64,000 nt of DNA from Hypholoma sublateritium FD-334 SS-4 (taxonomy: Eukaryota > Basidiomycota > Agaricomycetes > Agaricales > Strophariaceae), in NCBI GenBank assembly GCA_000827495.1, contig KN817525.1, positions 302,493 to 366,492 of the forward strand. The letters run 5' to 3'. Positions within the stretch are counted from its first letter, which is position 1; the number at the start of each line of letters is the position of its first letter. The notes beneath the pieces were generated by a model that was not told the DNA's origin, ran no database searches, and worked only from the letters and a program-made list of their open reading frames with translations. Both the position numbers and the translations under genes were made by a program. Positions 9,098 to 20,652 of this stretch are shown here, piece by piece.

Positions 9098-12000
9098 ATG
9101 GGCATGGATCTGTTACAGGACATGACCGCAGGACCTCCTTCCCCATCCAAAGGCAAGGGAGTCGATGCGAGCAACAAAACATGGCGCGCCAGTTGGTGGG
9201 ACTTCTACCCTCTCCTGGAGCGCCCCAAGCGGTGCGTACATGTTCTGGTCTGGCAGGACATTCTACTCATAATATCGCAGGCAGATGCGATGGTCCCAAT
9301 CATCTGTCATATTCACTGCTCACGCTACACAGGCTTTGATTACAGGTCGTCACTTCTCATCCTCCAAGCAGTTCGTTCTGCCTTCCCCGCCGCCTATTAT
9401 CGCTTCGTCGGGATCCTATGATCCACCATCTGTACTCTCAGTGTCTCCAGGGGACCTGTGGTTATTCGCATTTTTCCCACGACGCGACGGCGAAGGCATT
9501 GGATGCTTGTGGAAGCGTGGCGCTCAGATCGACGATTGGCCCGTAAATGAATGCTGGACTTACCCGAAGGGTGGTGGAGCTGTAACCGCGTCGTGGCTTG
9601 GAAGCCACCGAGAGGTGCATCTTTCTCAGCACCATCTCAAGTTACATATATTTACAGCTTTTAGTGGGTTGCCGATGGACAAGGAAACGCGACGCGCCTT
9701 CCGCCGCGTGGACCGCCGACTCCCATTTCCACCCCAAACCTTCTGGTGGTGACAGAAGATAACTGGTTGCATTTGACGTTTTCTCGGCACTATCACTCTG
9801 AAATGAGATTCATCAAGCGCCATCTATCATTTACTGGCATTTCTACCGAAGTGACACCCAACATAGATCTTGGTGATTATCCCAACAATACACGCCGATG
9901 TACAGACGCCGTAATTGGACTTGGGTATAACGGTAAATGATGCTACGTTAGGCTAATTCACCCATAAATGCTGATGATTTTCTCCAGAAATGACAATATT
10001 CATAGCCACACATTCAATCCGTGTTCCCCCACCGACACGGAAAGCAAACGCTACCCCTGCATTTAATTCGATGGACTTGACCGTTCCCGTAGGGTTGACC
10101 AATACGTTGGTTCCAGATCAGAAAATAATGGAATGGGAAACATGGGGAGACGAACGCACTATCGAACTTTTCGAAATTCACCTGCGGTTTGACGGTTCGA
10201 ATATGGGTACGGTCCATAAAAAAGTTTGATGCAAATGTCTAACCACGGGCTATAACCTTAGCCTTATTTTCAAATTTAATATCTACACAGGACTGTTCTG
10301 TACCTCTTATCAACATGACGTTCGCCTGCGCCCCTCCAGCACCTTCACCGCCGGCAGATTCTGGCTCCCCGAGTAAACGGAATGCAGGGGAGCGCAATCA
10401 TGTGGAAAAAGGAAAGATGTACCTTATCACAGCAACTGCAGACTTTCACGATTGTACGTCATTGTTACATTGGCAGCTACTCTACCACTCACACCAGCCA
10501 TAGACCTCAAGCCTCCAACATCTAGCCTTTTTTCATATTCTTTAGTCCATCGACCTGCCGCGAATGGCTCTCGAAACCATATATGGGTATTGGTCGAATT
10601 GCGTTTAACTGAAAATCTGACACTGACTTACATCACACAGTCGCTCCAGAAAGAAGCCACTCGTGTCTTTGAGGGTGGAGTCATGTCGTTTATTCAACCG
10701 TTTCTTGATCTTTCCAATTCAACCTTGCTATCAATGTACGCGTGCATTATCGACATTTCTGGGACAATATCCGTAGGACAAAAAGTAGTCACTATTGGGA
10801 TGGTCAAAGTTCTTTCACTGTCAGTTTTATCCTTTGGTTTGCATGACGTTTCACTGCACTAATACCTCATCTGCAGTCCAGACTTCAGCGGCAACAACGG
10901 TTGGGAACCATCAGCCATCAAATGCCCCGTAAATTCACTGAGCAGAGACTGTGGGTTCATGCACTTTGGATGGATCAGTACACTGCTAATATTGGTTTCA
11001 GTACCAATATTGTTTGCTGCATCTCCAAATGGAGCTTTGCTCTGTACCCTTCCCCTTTCTTCTTCAAGCATGCAGACAATACACCCCCTGCCCAAGCGGA
11101 ATATATCCAATGCGACACGTATGTCTTCCGTAGACTAATCATTGGGCGAATCGTGACTGATGATGTGGACACTTTGTAGATCCCAATATATCGCATGATT
11201 TAGCCGTAGCTCTTCTTGGAAGGGTGGCCACCTCGGATCTCGTACACTCTCTCTGCTCGCCCTATCTATCTCGGAATGAAGCAACTAATATCATATACCA
11301 TACCCTCGATATATTAGACAAATATCACAAATCTCAGATACCCAATCCATCAACCTGGGAGGTTGTGGGAATCGCTACTGAAGTTTACAGGTTAGTGTTA
11401 TGGTTCTCAACTATAATTATATTTTCCGGATTTTCTATTTTCTAGAGCCCGATCCCAACATACGAAAGATGAAAATGAAGCTGAAGTGCTCAGGGAACTT
11501 TGGCAGACTGCTCACGACATCTGCTCAGTTGCAGCGTGCAACTTCGCATTTGACGGCTGCACAGAAAAAGATGGCTACGATTTAGGTCGGTCTTTCGTGT
11601 GGTATGTCGTGCTCGTATTGACACTGGTATCGCCCTAGACTCTGTTTGGAAAATGATTTCAATTTGCACATGGGTCGTCAGTTTCACCGAGAGACTCATG
11701 AAGGCTTGCGTGCTATCTAGCAACTCTCTCTTCGAAGAAAAAGTTCCAGGCAAATCGAAAGGTTAGAGTAACAATCCTCTGCACTAAATCGTTAATCTGA
11801 TCTCTTGCAATATTAGTGGTTGATCATGATACCTTAAATCAGTCAATTCTCCTGCATCTTTCTCATCCTTTTGCGCTGCGGAATCTTATCAAGGCCTTAG
11901 AACATGTCAAAGCCTTGAGGGCCTATGTTGGATCTCTGCCCGCTGGAGGAGAACATGCAAAGGTCGCTCAAGTTGTGCTGGTCGATGCTGTCGACTGCTC

Positions 12001-12636
12001 GGGAGTCAATTTCGGGGATCTATTGGGGGTTCTAGCAGATAATTTTGATTCTGCTCAACATCTAGAACGTGAGTCGCGAAAGTATTTTGGTAATTGTTCA
12101 TGCCCTAATATATTACATTAAGCCCAAGAGCTAAGGAAAGCACTGGCTGCTTGCCAGCCAACACCCACGATGCAGCCACGATTGGGGTGCCTACTGCAGA
12201 AAATTTCACAATCGAAGACAATCCTCAATAAGTCCACCTTGTTCATCAAGTCAGATGACCTCGTCCACGGCATGGCTCAAATGTCTATCGCCAACCATCG
12301 CAAGAACGACGTGCGAGACGTCATAACAAAAAGTATACTTGACAACCAGGGCTTGAAGAGGCTGTGCTTGCGTTGTGGCGAGCGGTCGTCAATACCTTCG
12401 ATGGACTCCTTCCTGTCGCTCCAGTCAAATCCAAAGTGGTCCGTCTGGGAACTTATGTGGCAGCGGCGATGTATATGTGGGGGGTCATGGCTATCCGTGG
12501 TGAGGAGTTAATATTTCCCATAAGTTCTTGTTTTCATTTTGGGGTTATGCTTTTGTTATTTATACGACATAATTCGTTCGTCATAACCTTGTCCGCACAT
12601 CGTCTTCACCGAGATAATAGTCGATCGCATTCCTAA
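9098..12636 (+). CDS. MED16: Mediator complex subunit 16-like protein
   Basis: MED16 is a tail-module subunit of Mediator, linking activators to RNA polymerase II. ATG 9098 opens MGMDLLQDMTAGPPSPSKGK. An intron joins ASWWDFYPLLERPKR to QMRWSQSSVIFTAH. Next come FVLPSPPPIIASSGSYDPPS, SPGDLWLFAFFPRRDGEGIG, and after an intron EWVADGQGN and PTPISTPNLLVVTEDNWLHL. The order and style of these blocks match the N-terminal WD/beta-propeller region of basidiomycete MED16. Later exons (SQHTKDENEAEVLRELWQTAH, HPFALRNLIKALEHVKALRA, VLALWRAVVNTFDGLLPVAP) form a helical C-terminal part. About nine introns. The 3' end is uncertain: reading through the last exon stops at 12634-12636, but a GT at the Arg-Gly codon near 12500 could be a donor. 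Identity is from recall of family motifs. Confidence 0.68.
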
Positions 12637-14389
12637 CTTCGTCTAACCATTCAGTGATCAACGCCTCATCAAAGACGTTATTGTCCCAGTATACAATAAG
12701 TCCCAATTTCTGGGCTGATGTCGATGCGCCCAGATAGAGTTCCGTTGGTCGACAGCGAAGCATCGTCGTATTGCTTACCAGCGAGATGGTTGGTGGGTTT
12801 ACGACTTTCCTTGCTACGGGATACTCACGTGGAAGGAGAAAATCAACCTGCGGTTTCGAGAATTTAAAGAGAGTAAGCTGAAAAGAGTGGAATATGAACG
12901 CACGTTCCCCATACTTGACCCTCCGTTACAAAAGATAAAACTGGTGGATGCTTGTTCCATGGGCGACAAAATCGTGTTGGTAACTCCTGTAAGTGATCCT
13001 TTCTCTTTCCGCCACTGAAGACCCACCGACCTTGCACGCTCCACTCTGGCAGGAAGTGCAATAGATCCGAGCTCCAGGAGTAGAGGGTTCCTGATGAACC
13101 TATCTGCTTGGCTCCGTACCGACCTGGACCGAAGCCAAAATCGCTTTCGGGAAAGGAGGGTTTCGAAGGCAGGGAGCTCGGCCCCGGGACGGAAGGATGA
13201 TGCGGCGCCCAAGGGCATTATTGGAAGGGCGAAGTAGAAGAAGCCGATGGAAACACAGACATGCTTCGCCCCGCCTGCGTCATGCCATGCTTTATCCTGG
13301 AACGAGCGCAGATTCATGGGCCCAGCAGACGACATGGGTTCCCTTTTCCTGAATTCCCATTCTTCTTCTGATATCTCACCGCGAAGATAACGCCTCAGCA
13401 GGAGCCTGGTTACAGCAATCTGCCCGATGATGGGGTACGCGTTGCCAAAAGTAAGTTTTTGCTTACGACAATTTGCGATGACAATTTGGGATTGCTCCGG
13501 AGAAAAGGAGAAGGACAAACTTTTTGAGTGGGCAGGAGTGTAGGGTGTGTTCTGAGAAAATATTCGCGGAAGAGAATGCCCTCCCTACTAGGCTGTTAAT
13601 GAAGGCTCTTGAAAAGGGAGAAAGTAAAAATTGTCTTACTGTCGATGGTCGTGCATATCGAGCCGTGATAATTTTCGCTACTGCCAGCCGCCATCGCTGT
13701 TTGGCTATGCTGAATTTGGCCAGAGGATATAGGCGGTCTGTAGAGTCAGACAACGCCAATTGTTGGCTCAGATCCCAGTGTTTGAATGAAGCATCGTCTC
13801 GAGCTACTTCGTCCACGAATGTTTTGAGGATTGTTATATTCGCCATTCCGTCTGTGATGGCGTGCGAGACATTGATGATGATATGGAAAACATGTTCAAC
13901 GTCGGTCCGCCTGACGACGAGGAGACGGGCCAAAAAATCATTTGAAAGGAGCCTTTCGTTGACAGCAAGGCTCTTCATAATATCGAGCGCTTCGTCTGCA
14001 GACGAGACGTTTCGGAATGTAATTTCTTCCGGACGGCATTGATGCAAACTTTCAACTGCAACGACAAAGAACACCGCATTTTCGTCCCTCTCTTCTATTC
14101 GAGCACCTAGAAGAGGAAATTGTTGCTTGAGACGCATCCATGTTCTCGATATGCTGGCATAACTGCAGGCGTGCTTGGGGTCCAGCCTGGTTGAGTCTAC
14201 TGCTATTTCTGCATGTTGCAGTGTATCCGCAGTTCGTTCAAAAACTCCGTCCCAGTAAAATCCCAGTTCCAGAAGTCCCAAAGGCCGTTCGTATATTTCT
14301 TTTCCAGGAATTGCGTGACTCCGGTCGCTCTGCGAAATCCAGCTTGACGAAGCCAGTCGAGAAGAGAGCACCATGACCTTGAGAGGCAA
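12581..14389 (-). CDS. Condensation-domain-like acyltransferase
   Basis: A member of the CoA-dependent acyltransferase superfamily with an HxxxDG active site, as in fungal O-acetyltransferases and NRPS condensation domains. ATG 14389 is followed by YERPLGLLELGFYWDGVFER. The catalytic motif is IIINVSHAITDGMA (His and Asp both present). After an intron near 13555 the frame shifts to SFSFSPEQSQIVIANCRKQK, then LTFGNAYPIIGQIAVTRLLL, a block near the family's acceptor channel. The last exon contains CRPTELYLGASTSAQKLGL and ends at 12581. No signal peptide and no biosynthetic cluster nearby, so the acyl acceptor is unknown. Its 3' end meets or overlaps the MED16-like 3' end. Confidence 0.72.
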
Positions 14390-14660
14390 ACGGTGATTGG
14401 AACCGGTGGCCCTGAGTCATTGATATATATAAAATATTGCGTGAGCATGTGGGATCTTTCGGCTTTCCGGGGCGTTGAAAATCGCTAGTCATCGTTCTGG
14501 CATGAATCTGTGCATCAACTTTGAATTGCCAAGCCGATCGACGGTCTTGGCCACGTGAGATACAGGACGATCGAAGTCGACTTCAAAATTCCACTTCTCG
14601 AGCACACCTTCGCGAGTTCATTGCATTACTCACTCAAAGTTATCTTGAGGGTACACCAAT

Positions 14661-15823
14661 ATGCCTAAAGTTTCACTCACAAAATTTCCCGTGTCGGCTC
14701 TCTTCGGCGTCGTCAAGCCCTCTGGGCCAACGAGCATGTCCGTCGTAAATGATGTACAGCTACTGGTTGCCCGCTCAAAGTTGTTCGCTGAAGCAGATAA
14801 ACTTGCCAAAATCAAAGACAAGAAAATCGACCGCCGACGAGGAAAGCATGGGCGTGAATCTGTGAAGATTGGGCAGGGCGGTACTCTGGACCCACTCGCA
14901 GATGGTGTTCTAGGTAAAGCTCGCAAATGCGCTGTTGTCCATTGTAGAAATTCAATTTTCCGCTCAGTGATTGGTGTCGGAAAAGGCACGAAGAAATTGA
15001 ACGACTTTCTCAACTGCACCAAGGTAAATAACTCCGCGTTCATACCGACCCAGCACCTGGACATAATCTACGAATAGGAATACGAGACAACTTGTCTACT
15101 CGGATGCGAAACCGACACTTATGATAGTGAAGGTGTCCGTGTCAGACTCGCCCCGTGGCAACACGTTTCAAGAGAAAAAGTGGAAGCTGCACTTCCGCAA
15201 TTTCAAGGAGAAATAACCCAAATCCCCCCCATGTGCGTCCACCCACTTAAACCCGCCTAGTAACCATGATTAACCACGTTTTCAGCTTTTCCGCCTTAAA
15301 AATGGACGGTAAACCGCTGTATGAATATGCTCGCAAAGGCATTCCTCTCCCACGTCCTATCGAACCACGTTCTGTTACTGTCCACTCCCTGGAGATCGTT
15401 AAATGGCTGGGCGAGGACCATTCCTTTTCCTGGCCTGAAAAACAGATGTCTCCAGAAGAGAAAGAAGCCTTGGAAACCGCACTCAAAGGCGCACAAGAAG
15501 ACGCAACTATCAAAGACGACCCTGAAGCGCCGACGGACGACGTCAAACCCACTGCATTTGTTCTGAGAATGAAAGTCTCTGGTGGAACGTACGTGCGCTC
15601 GATCGTACACGATCTCGCACACACTCTGGGTTCCGCCGGACATGTAACGACTTTGAAACGCTCTCGACAAGGCCGCTTCGTTTTAAAGGCAGAAGAAGCG
15701 GGGGACAGCGAGTGTATCCCTTGGGATACTTTTGAAAAGGCCTTGGTCGATGTAGGCGAGAAGGATGAAGAAGGTTGGACTGAATGGGAAAGGCAGGTAA
15801 TGCAAAATCTCGAAGTTGTCTGA
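14661..15823 (+). CDS. PUS4: tRNA pseudouridine-55 synthase (TruB family)
   Basis: Converts U55 of tRNA TpsiC loops to pseudouridine, in nucleus and mitochondria in yeast. ATG 14661 gives SALFGVVKPSGPTSMSVVND, the TruB N-terminal motif. GQGGTLDPLADGVL carries the catalytic Asp. An intron follows, then VIGVGKGTKKLNDFLNCTK, then an exon with EYETTCLLGCETDTYDSEG (TruB motif with the conserved Tyr) and PQFQGEITQIPP. The final long exon has FSALKMDGKPLYEYARKGIP and VSGGTYVRSIVHDLAHTLGS, both classical. An acidic/Lys insert (SPEEKEALETALKGAQEDA) lies between these, as in eukaryotic PUS4. Ends TGA 15821-15823. Divergent from the acyltransferase with about 270 bp between starts. Confidence 0.93.
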
Positions 15824-16673
15824 ACAGGCTTCCCCTTCGATTGTAAGTACTGGGACCATCTGCATGGAGTACACCAAGTCCCATTATTATTCTGGCATCG
15901 TTAATTTGAGCTGGCGCCTTTCGATTCAGATCTAGGTTGAACCGAGACGCAGGCCCCATACCATTGGCTGATTGCGACTTTTCAGCTCGATTAGGGAGCA
16001 AAAGAAGCTCGCCGATCCCTTTTCTCTGGCGCCCCTTCATGATGCATTGTCACTCGTGGTCACTGGGCCCATCTCGTGCATGCTCTATCGTGTCAGCGTG
16101 TGGATCCTGCCTGTCTCTCCAATAAATATTACTCCAACTCGACTGCAACAGAGGGAAAAAAGGATCTTGTCTATGGAGTCTGGTCCGACCAACGTTCCTG
16201 CTTCCTTAGCTCAGCTCATAGAATAACGGTCTAGGCTAGACGATATATTAACGTGCTCGTAAGCTTCGTTAAGATCGGATTTAAATAAACCTCTGCCCAC
16301 AGATTGTATATTCTCGATTCCAGAATCTCACCAAATCGCACTAATAGGCCACATAATATCGGAACACTCGGCCAGCACTCGGCCGAATCCCACATAAATG
16401 GGTTAAGACTTCACTTCACATGACTTCTTGACAGAGATAACCGGGTAACTCTAACGTTCGTATGAGAGCGAGGAGGCACAGGGAGGCACTTCTGTCGGCG
16501 AGGACAAGCTGTTGATCCGACTTCGGCCCGTCGAGCGCTGGAATGGTCAACGGGTGCGTTGGCGGGCCGCGTTTCCCGGTCCGCTGGTTGCACCTTCGAG
16601 GGTTTATATACCTCAGTTTCGCTCAGGTTTTTTTACTTCCCCATCTCCATAAACCCTCCCTGTGTCTTCTTCA
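15824..16673. other. Intergenic spacer with promoter of the aldolase gene
   Basis: No convincing coding exon on either strand. The right end is pyrimidine-rich just before the aldolase start, typical of a fungal core promoter. A short tandem copy of CACTCGGCC occurs near 16364-16385. Confidence 0.5.
16603..16610 (+). promoter_or_regulatory. TATA-like box of the aldolase gene
   Basis: TTTATATA about 64-70 nt upstream of ATG 16674, followed by a C/T-rich tract that probably contains the transcription start. Confidence 0.45.
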
Positions 16674-17948
16674 ATGGCCGCTAACGGATATCACGCTAAT
16701 GGGATAACCCGCCCTCTAATGGCGGGCATCTTTGCACCCATACCCTCTTTCTTCCTGCCAGAAACGGAAGACCTCGGTACACGTTCTTAGCCTGTTCAAC
16801 CACGAAGTTAGACTCACATATTCTGTCAGATATACCTTCTTTCGAGGCCCATGTCGTCAGAACTGCTACGGCAGGAGTCGGTCCACTTATCGCGGGGTCT
16901 ATGGGCGAAGCGATCCATCTATCCCACTCCGAGCGAGTGAAATTGATTCACGCGGGCCGGAAGGCACTAGACGGCGCAGGGCTCAACCACGTTCCAATCA
17001 TTGCTGGAACAGGTGCTGGAAGTACCCGGGAAACAATTGAACTTACGAACCAGGCCGCGATGGCTGGAGCTGACTATGTCATCGTCATCACGAGTGGTTA
17101 CTTTGCTGGCGTGCTGGCGAATAATCGTGCGGCTTTGAAGGCCTTCTTTGTTGAAGTTTCAGAGAAGAGCCCCATCCCCGTGTTGATCTATAACTGTAAG
17201 CATTCTTTCTCTCGTGGTTACTGTTCTCAAATTGACGACCCGCCTAGATCCTGGAGCAAGCGGCGGCATTGACCTTGATTCCGACCTAATAACGGAAATC
17301 GCCGAAGATTGCCCTAACATTTGCGGCGTGAAGCTCACGTACGTCGTCACATCAGCATCTTTCCTTGTGCATAGAAATAATTCAAGCACAGCTGCGGTAA
17401 TGTTGGAAAATTGACGAGAATTGCCGACGCCATTGCCGCGCCAACGTTTGCCTCTTTGCATCCTCGCAAGAATCCCCAGGCGCCTTTCTTGGTCTTGGGT
17501 GGCTATACCGACTTCTTGGTTCCGTCTACATACGCCAGTGGTCACGGTGCCATCACGGGCCTTGCCAACTTATTTCCTGTACGTCCTGCGCTATTTCCTC
17601 GGCATATGGCTGGCGATAATAATAAATGACATATTAATGGTGACTTCTCTCCAACAGAATGCAACCGTCCACCTCTTTAAGCTCGCTGAGGCGTCCAAGA
17701 AGGATCCCTCGCTCCTTCAGGAAGCGCAACGGGTGCAGGGCATTATCGCCCGTGCTGATTTCACTATATCAAAGGCATCTATCTCGGGGACCAAATATCT
17801 TCTAGAGAAAATGTACGGATATGGAGGGACGACCAGGAAGCCTCTTCCTCCGATTGATCCAGCTGTCGGAGAGGCTCTCTGGGCGCACCCTCACACCCGT
17901 GCCGGCGTCCAGCTAGAGCGGGAGCTCACTGGAAAACCACGAGTCTGA
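16674..17948 (+). CDS. DapA-family (class I) aldolase, 2-keto-3-deoxy sugar acid type
   Basis: A Schiff-base aldolase of the dihydrodipicolinate synthase/N-acetylneuraminate lyase superfamily. Fungal members include L-threo-3-deoxy-hexulosonate aldolase (D-galacturonate catabolism) and 4-hydroxy-2-oxoglutarate aldolase. ATG 16674 opens MAANGYHANGITRPLMAGIF, then an intron at the Asp-Leu of TEDL. Motifs: GPLIAGSMGEAIHLSHSERV (phosphate/carboxylate loop), IIAGTGAGSTRETIEL, PIPVLIYN with the catalytic Tyr, and NICGVKLT with the Schiff-base Lys, followed after an intron by CGNVGKLTRIA. The C-terminal exon has LPPIDPAVGEALW and ends at 17948. Four introns. The GVKLT-CGNVGK form is most like the fungal hexulosonate aldolase group. 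The exact substrate is inference. Confidence 0.82.
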
Positions 17949-18587
17949 ATTGAACGGCTGTTCTTTGGTGTGTTCCAGCCGGAAATGACAAGGTCAATAG
18001 TACACGTCTATCCATGCTTTGATCGACCTATTTATATTGATTATTCTTAGGTTACTTATGAATATTTCGTGCGGTGTTAGACCTTTCGATACTATCACTG
18101 ATAGTATCCGTAAATTTCGAGAATTATGGCGGTTTCATCATGAGTGTCGCGTGCTGAGCGCTGAGCACTGAGTCTTCTAGGTTGTTTGCGAGGAATATAC
18201 ATACCACTACGCATGTATACCGATGTATATTCGGCAGTTGCGCGTGAGATGAGCGCTTGCTAAGAATGGACTGTTTTGCCAATATTGGGTCTGTCTGTGC
18301 ATATAGACGTGCACTTTTCACATTACATACAGGAGGTATGCATGCATTTGGTACTGGGCACCCTACTTTCTAAAAATAGCGCGTAATCGCTTGACATGCG
18401 TGGGAGCGGCTCGCCGGCGGCTCATGGCAGTGCAGCCGCTTACCCCAGATCAATCCCCGCAACCGCGTATGACTCACTAGAATGCCTTCTACTATATCAT
18501 ACGCAGTGCACTGCAAATGGAATAAGTTCTGAGAATCCACCGACCTCAGTCGTGGATCATCCTAGTCAAACATACACTCGTGCGCCT
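17949..18587. other. Intergenic spacer
   Basis: Between the aldolase stop and the RtcB-like start. It holds one near-perfect 21-bp palindrome (18088-18108). Otherwise I see only AT-rich sequence and no supportable gene. Confidence 0.5.
18088..18108. repeat. 21-bp palindrome in the aldolase 3' region
   Basis: Arms GATACTATCA (18088-18097) and TGATAGTATC (18099-18108) are perfect inverted repeats around a single C. It lies about 140 bp after the aldolase stop and could be a dimeric factor site or a short hairpin in the 3' transcript. Confidence 0.75.
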
Positions 18588-20297
18588 ATGCCTTCAAGAG
18601 TACTGACTGTTATTCTCAACTTCGATCACTCCCGAAAATTCGCGTTGCTACTCCCAGAACAGGCAGAACCTCTTGGAACTCTCAACTTGAAGGAGCGTAT
18701 TCTGCGGGAAGGAAGAAACAAATTTCGTATTAAAGGCCTTTCCTCGATTTACCTTCAAGGCGGCGCGTTGCTTGGGGATGAAGACGCCGATGTATTGTTT
18801 GCGGCAAAAGTATGGGTTGGTAAAGGCGAACCATATACCGGTCCTCCAAAACCAATTCAAAACGAGACGCTTGGAACCATACGAATAATCGCGTGAACTC
18901 GTCCCCGCTTTCCATCCAACCACTTAAATTTAACCTACCTGTTTATATAGTTCCAAGAGCTATGTGGATGACAATGCTAAAAAGCAGTTACAACATGTCG
19001 CTGCACTCCCTGGAGTCAGGCTGGCAGTTGGAATGCCTGACCTGCATCCAGGTAATAGGTTCCCCATTGGTGGGTTTGATATTGCATTTCGTCATCTATA
19101 GCTCCGTCTCAGCATGGTTGTATAATTATACAGGTTGCGCTATCGCTGCGGAAGGTATATATCCCGCCCTAATAGGGTCAGATGTGGGATGCGGCATTGC
19201 GTTGTATCGCTTGTCCGCATCTGCGTCAAGAGCAAAAGCGAACCCCAAGAAGATCGCTTCTCTCTTGAAAGGCCTTGACGAACCTTGGTCGGGCTCAACT
19301 TCTGAATGGCTAACGAGATATGGTATAACACGCTCCTCTGAATTCGACAGTACAAGCCTAGGTACGGTGGGATCTGGAAACCATTTTGCCGAGATTTGTG
19401 CCCCGGAGAAAATCGTGGACCCTGTAGCAGCGACTTCTTTGAATATCGATGAAGGCGCCCTCTATCTCCTAGGTGAGCTATTGCGCATACCAGCTTCAGG
19501 AGATGTTCGTGGAGCTGACAGATCCCGATGAATGACAATAGTCCACACTGGGTCTCGAGGCCTGGGTGCCAGTATACTGGGCCGTGAAACCGCGGAGGAT
19601 TCGAATCCATATATTCCACCAACCTCTCCCCACTTTCAAGAATACCTCGCTGATCATGACTACGCTGTTCGATGGGCCGTTGCCAACCGGGATTTGGTGG
19701 CATATAGAATCAAGGAGTGTATTTCTGGCCCAAACATAACCGATGACCTGGCAGCGGAGGAAAACAGTTTATACCAGACCACGTTGCCAGACAAGATTTT
19801 AGACGTTACGCACAATTCTGTTACGATGCAATCGCTCGCAATCGGGGAGCCAATGCAGCTATGGGTACACAGGAAGGGCGCAGCACCCGCTGATAAAGGG
19901 GTCATTCCATGTCCAGGGAGCCGAGGAGACTTTTCATGGCTGCTACTGCCGACAGGCGATGGCCAACACAATGGTAACATTTGACGTATAACGCATGTGC
20001 GTAGCTGATGAATGTCCCAAATTAGCACATTCTCTCGCCCACGGGGCAGGTCGTCGGTATGGGCGGCAAGTATTGCACACGGGGACGAAGCCCAGCAAGT
20101 CGACGCTTACGACAACATCGCTGGGATCCGAGGTCGTATGTTTGGATTCTGATCTTCTAATAGAAGAACGTCCCGAGGCCTACAAAGATGTCCAGTGTGT
20201 GGTGGAAGATATGGAGGCAGAAAATGCGTGTAAAGGTGTCGTTGTACTTCGACCTATTGTGACGTACAAGGTAAGGGAAGGGGGTGGTAGAAGGTGA
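18588..20297 (+). CDS. RtcB-like RNA ligase family protein
   Basis: RtcB enzymes join RNA 3'-phosphate ends to 5'-OH ends through a guanylated histidine. ATG 18588 starts an about 103-residue N-terminal extension (MPSRVLTVILNFDHSRKFAL) not typical of bacterial RtcB. After an intron the catalytic core begins: LAVGMPDLHPGNRFPIG, CAIAAEGIYPALIGSDVGCG (metal Cys), LGTVGSGNHFAEI, VHTGSRGLG, LDVTHNSV, HRKGAAPADKG (the His that becomes guanylated; CAC 19868-19870), PCPGSRGDFSWL and SLAHGAGRRYGR. All metal and nucleotide motifs I know of are present. It most resembles the release-factor-H-coupled RtcB subfamily. Stop is TGA 20295-20297. Biological substrate unknown. Confidence 0.82.
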
Positions 20298-20652
20298 CAA
20301 TAGCGACGAACCGTTTGTTTAATTATTTTCAGTCAAGTTGCTGCCAGCTGGCACTCGACACAGGGTATGTAGTTATAGAGTTGTAGACTGGTTGTAAGCA
20401 TAAATTTCCAGCTCAACATGCAGTCCAGAGCTTGCACAATTGCAGGGTTCGCATTCGGATCTGGCCGCAGATCTTTTGCGGGGTAATTGAGTCACATGGC
20501 AAGCTCGGCCGACGGACCGCCTGCTCGGCACCCCCTAACCTGTGCGACTCGGACTGTGAGTTGTTAACACGCAACTGCAACCTGTCCCCAACCGAGCCGT
20601 ACAACTGTCGTTGGTGCCACGTTAACGCGCATCTCGCCTCTCTTTCTCCCCG
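20298..20652. other. Intergenic spacer, transhydrogenase promoter
   Basis: No gene seen. GC content rises toward the transhydrogenase start, and long overlapping frames here are not supported by any family motif. Confidence 0.4.

Noticed and set aside
16364..16385. Tandem CACTCGGCC copies as a regulatory repeat
   Set aside because: Only two short copies, so chance cannot be excluded.
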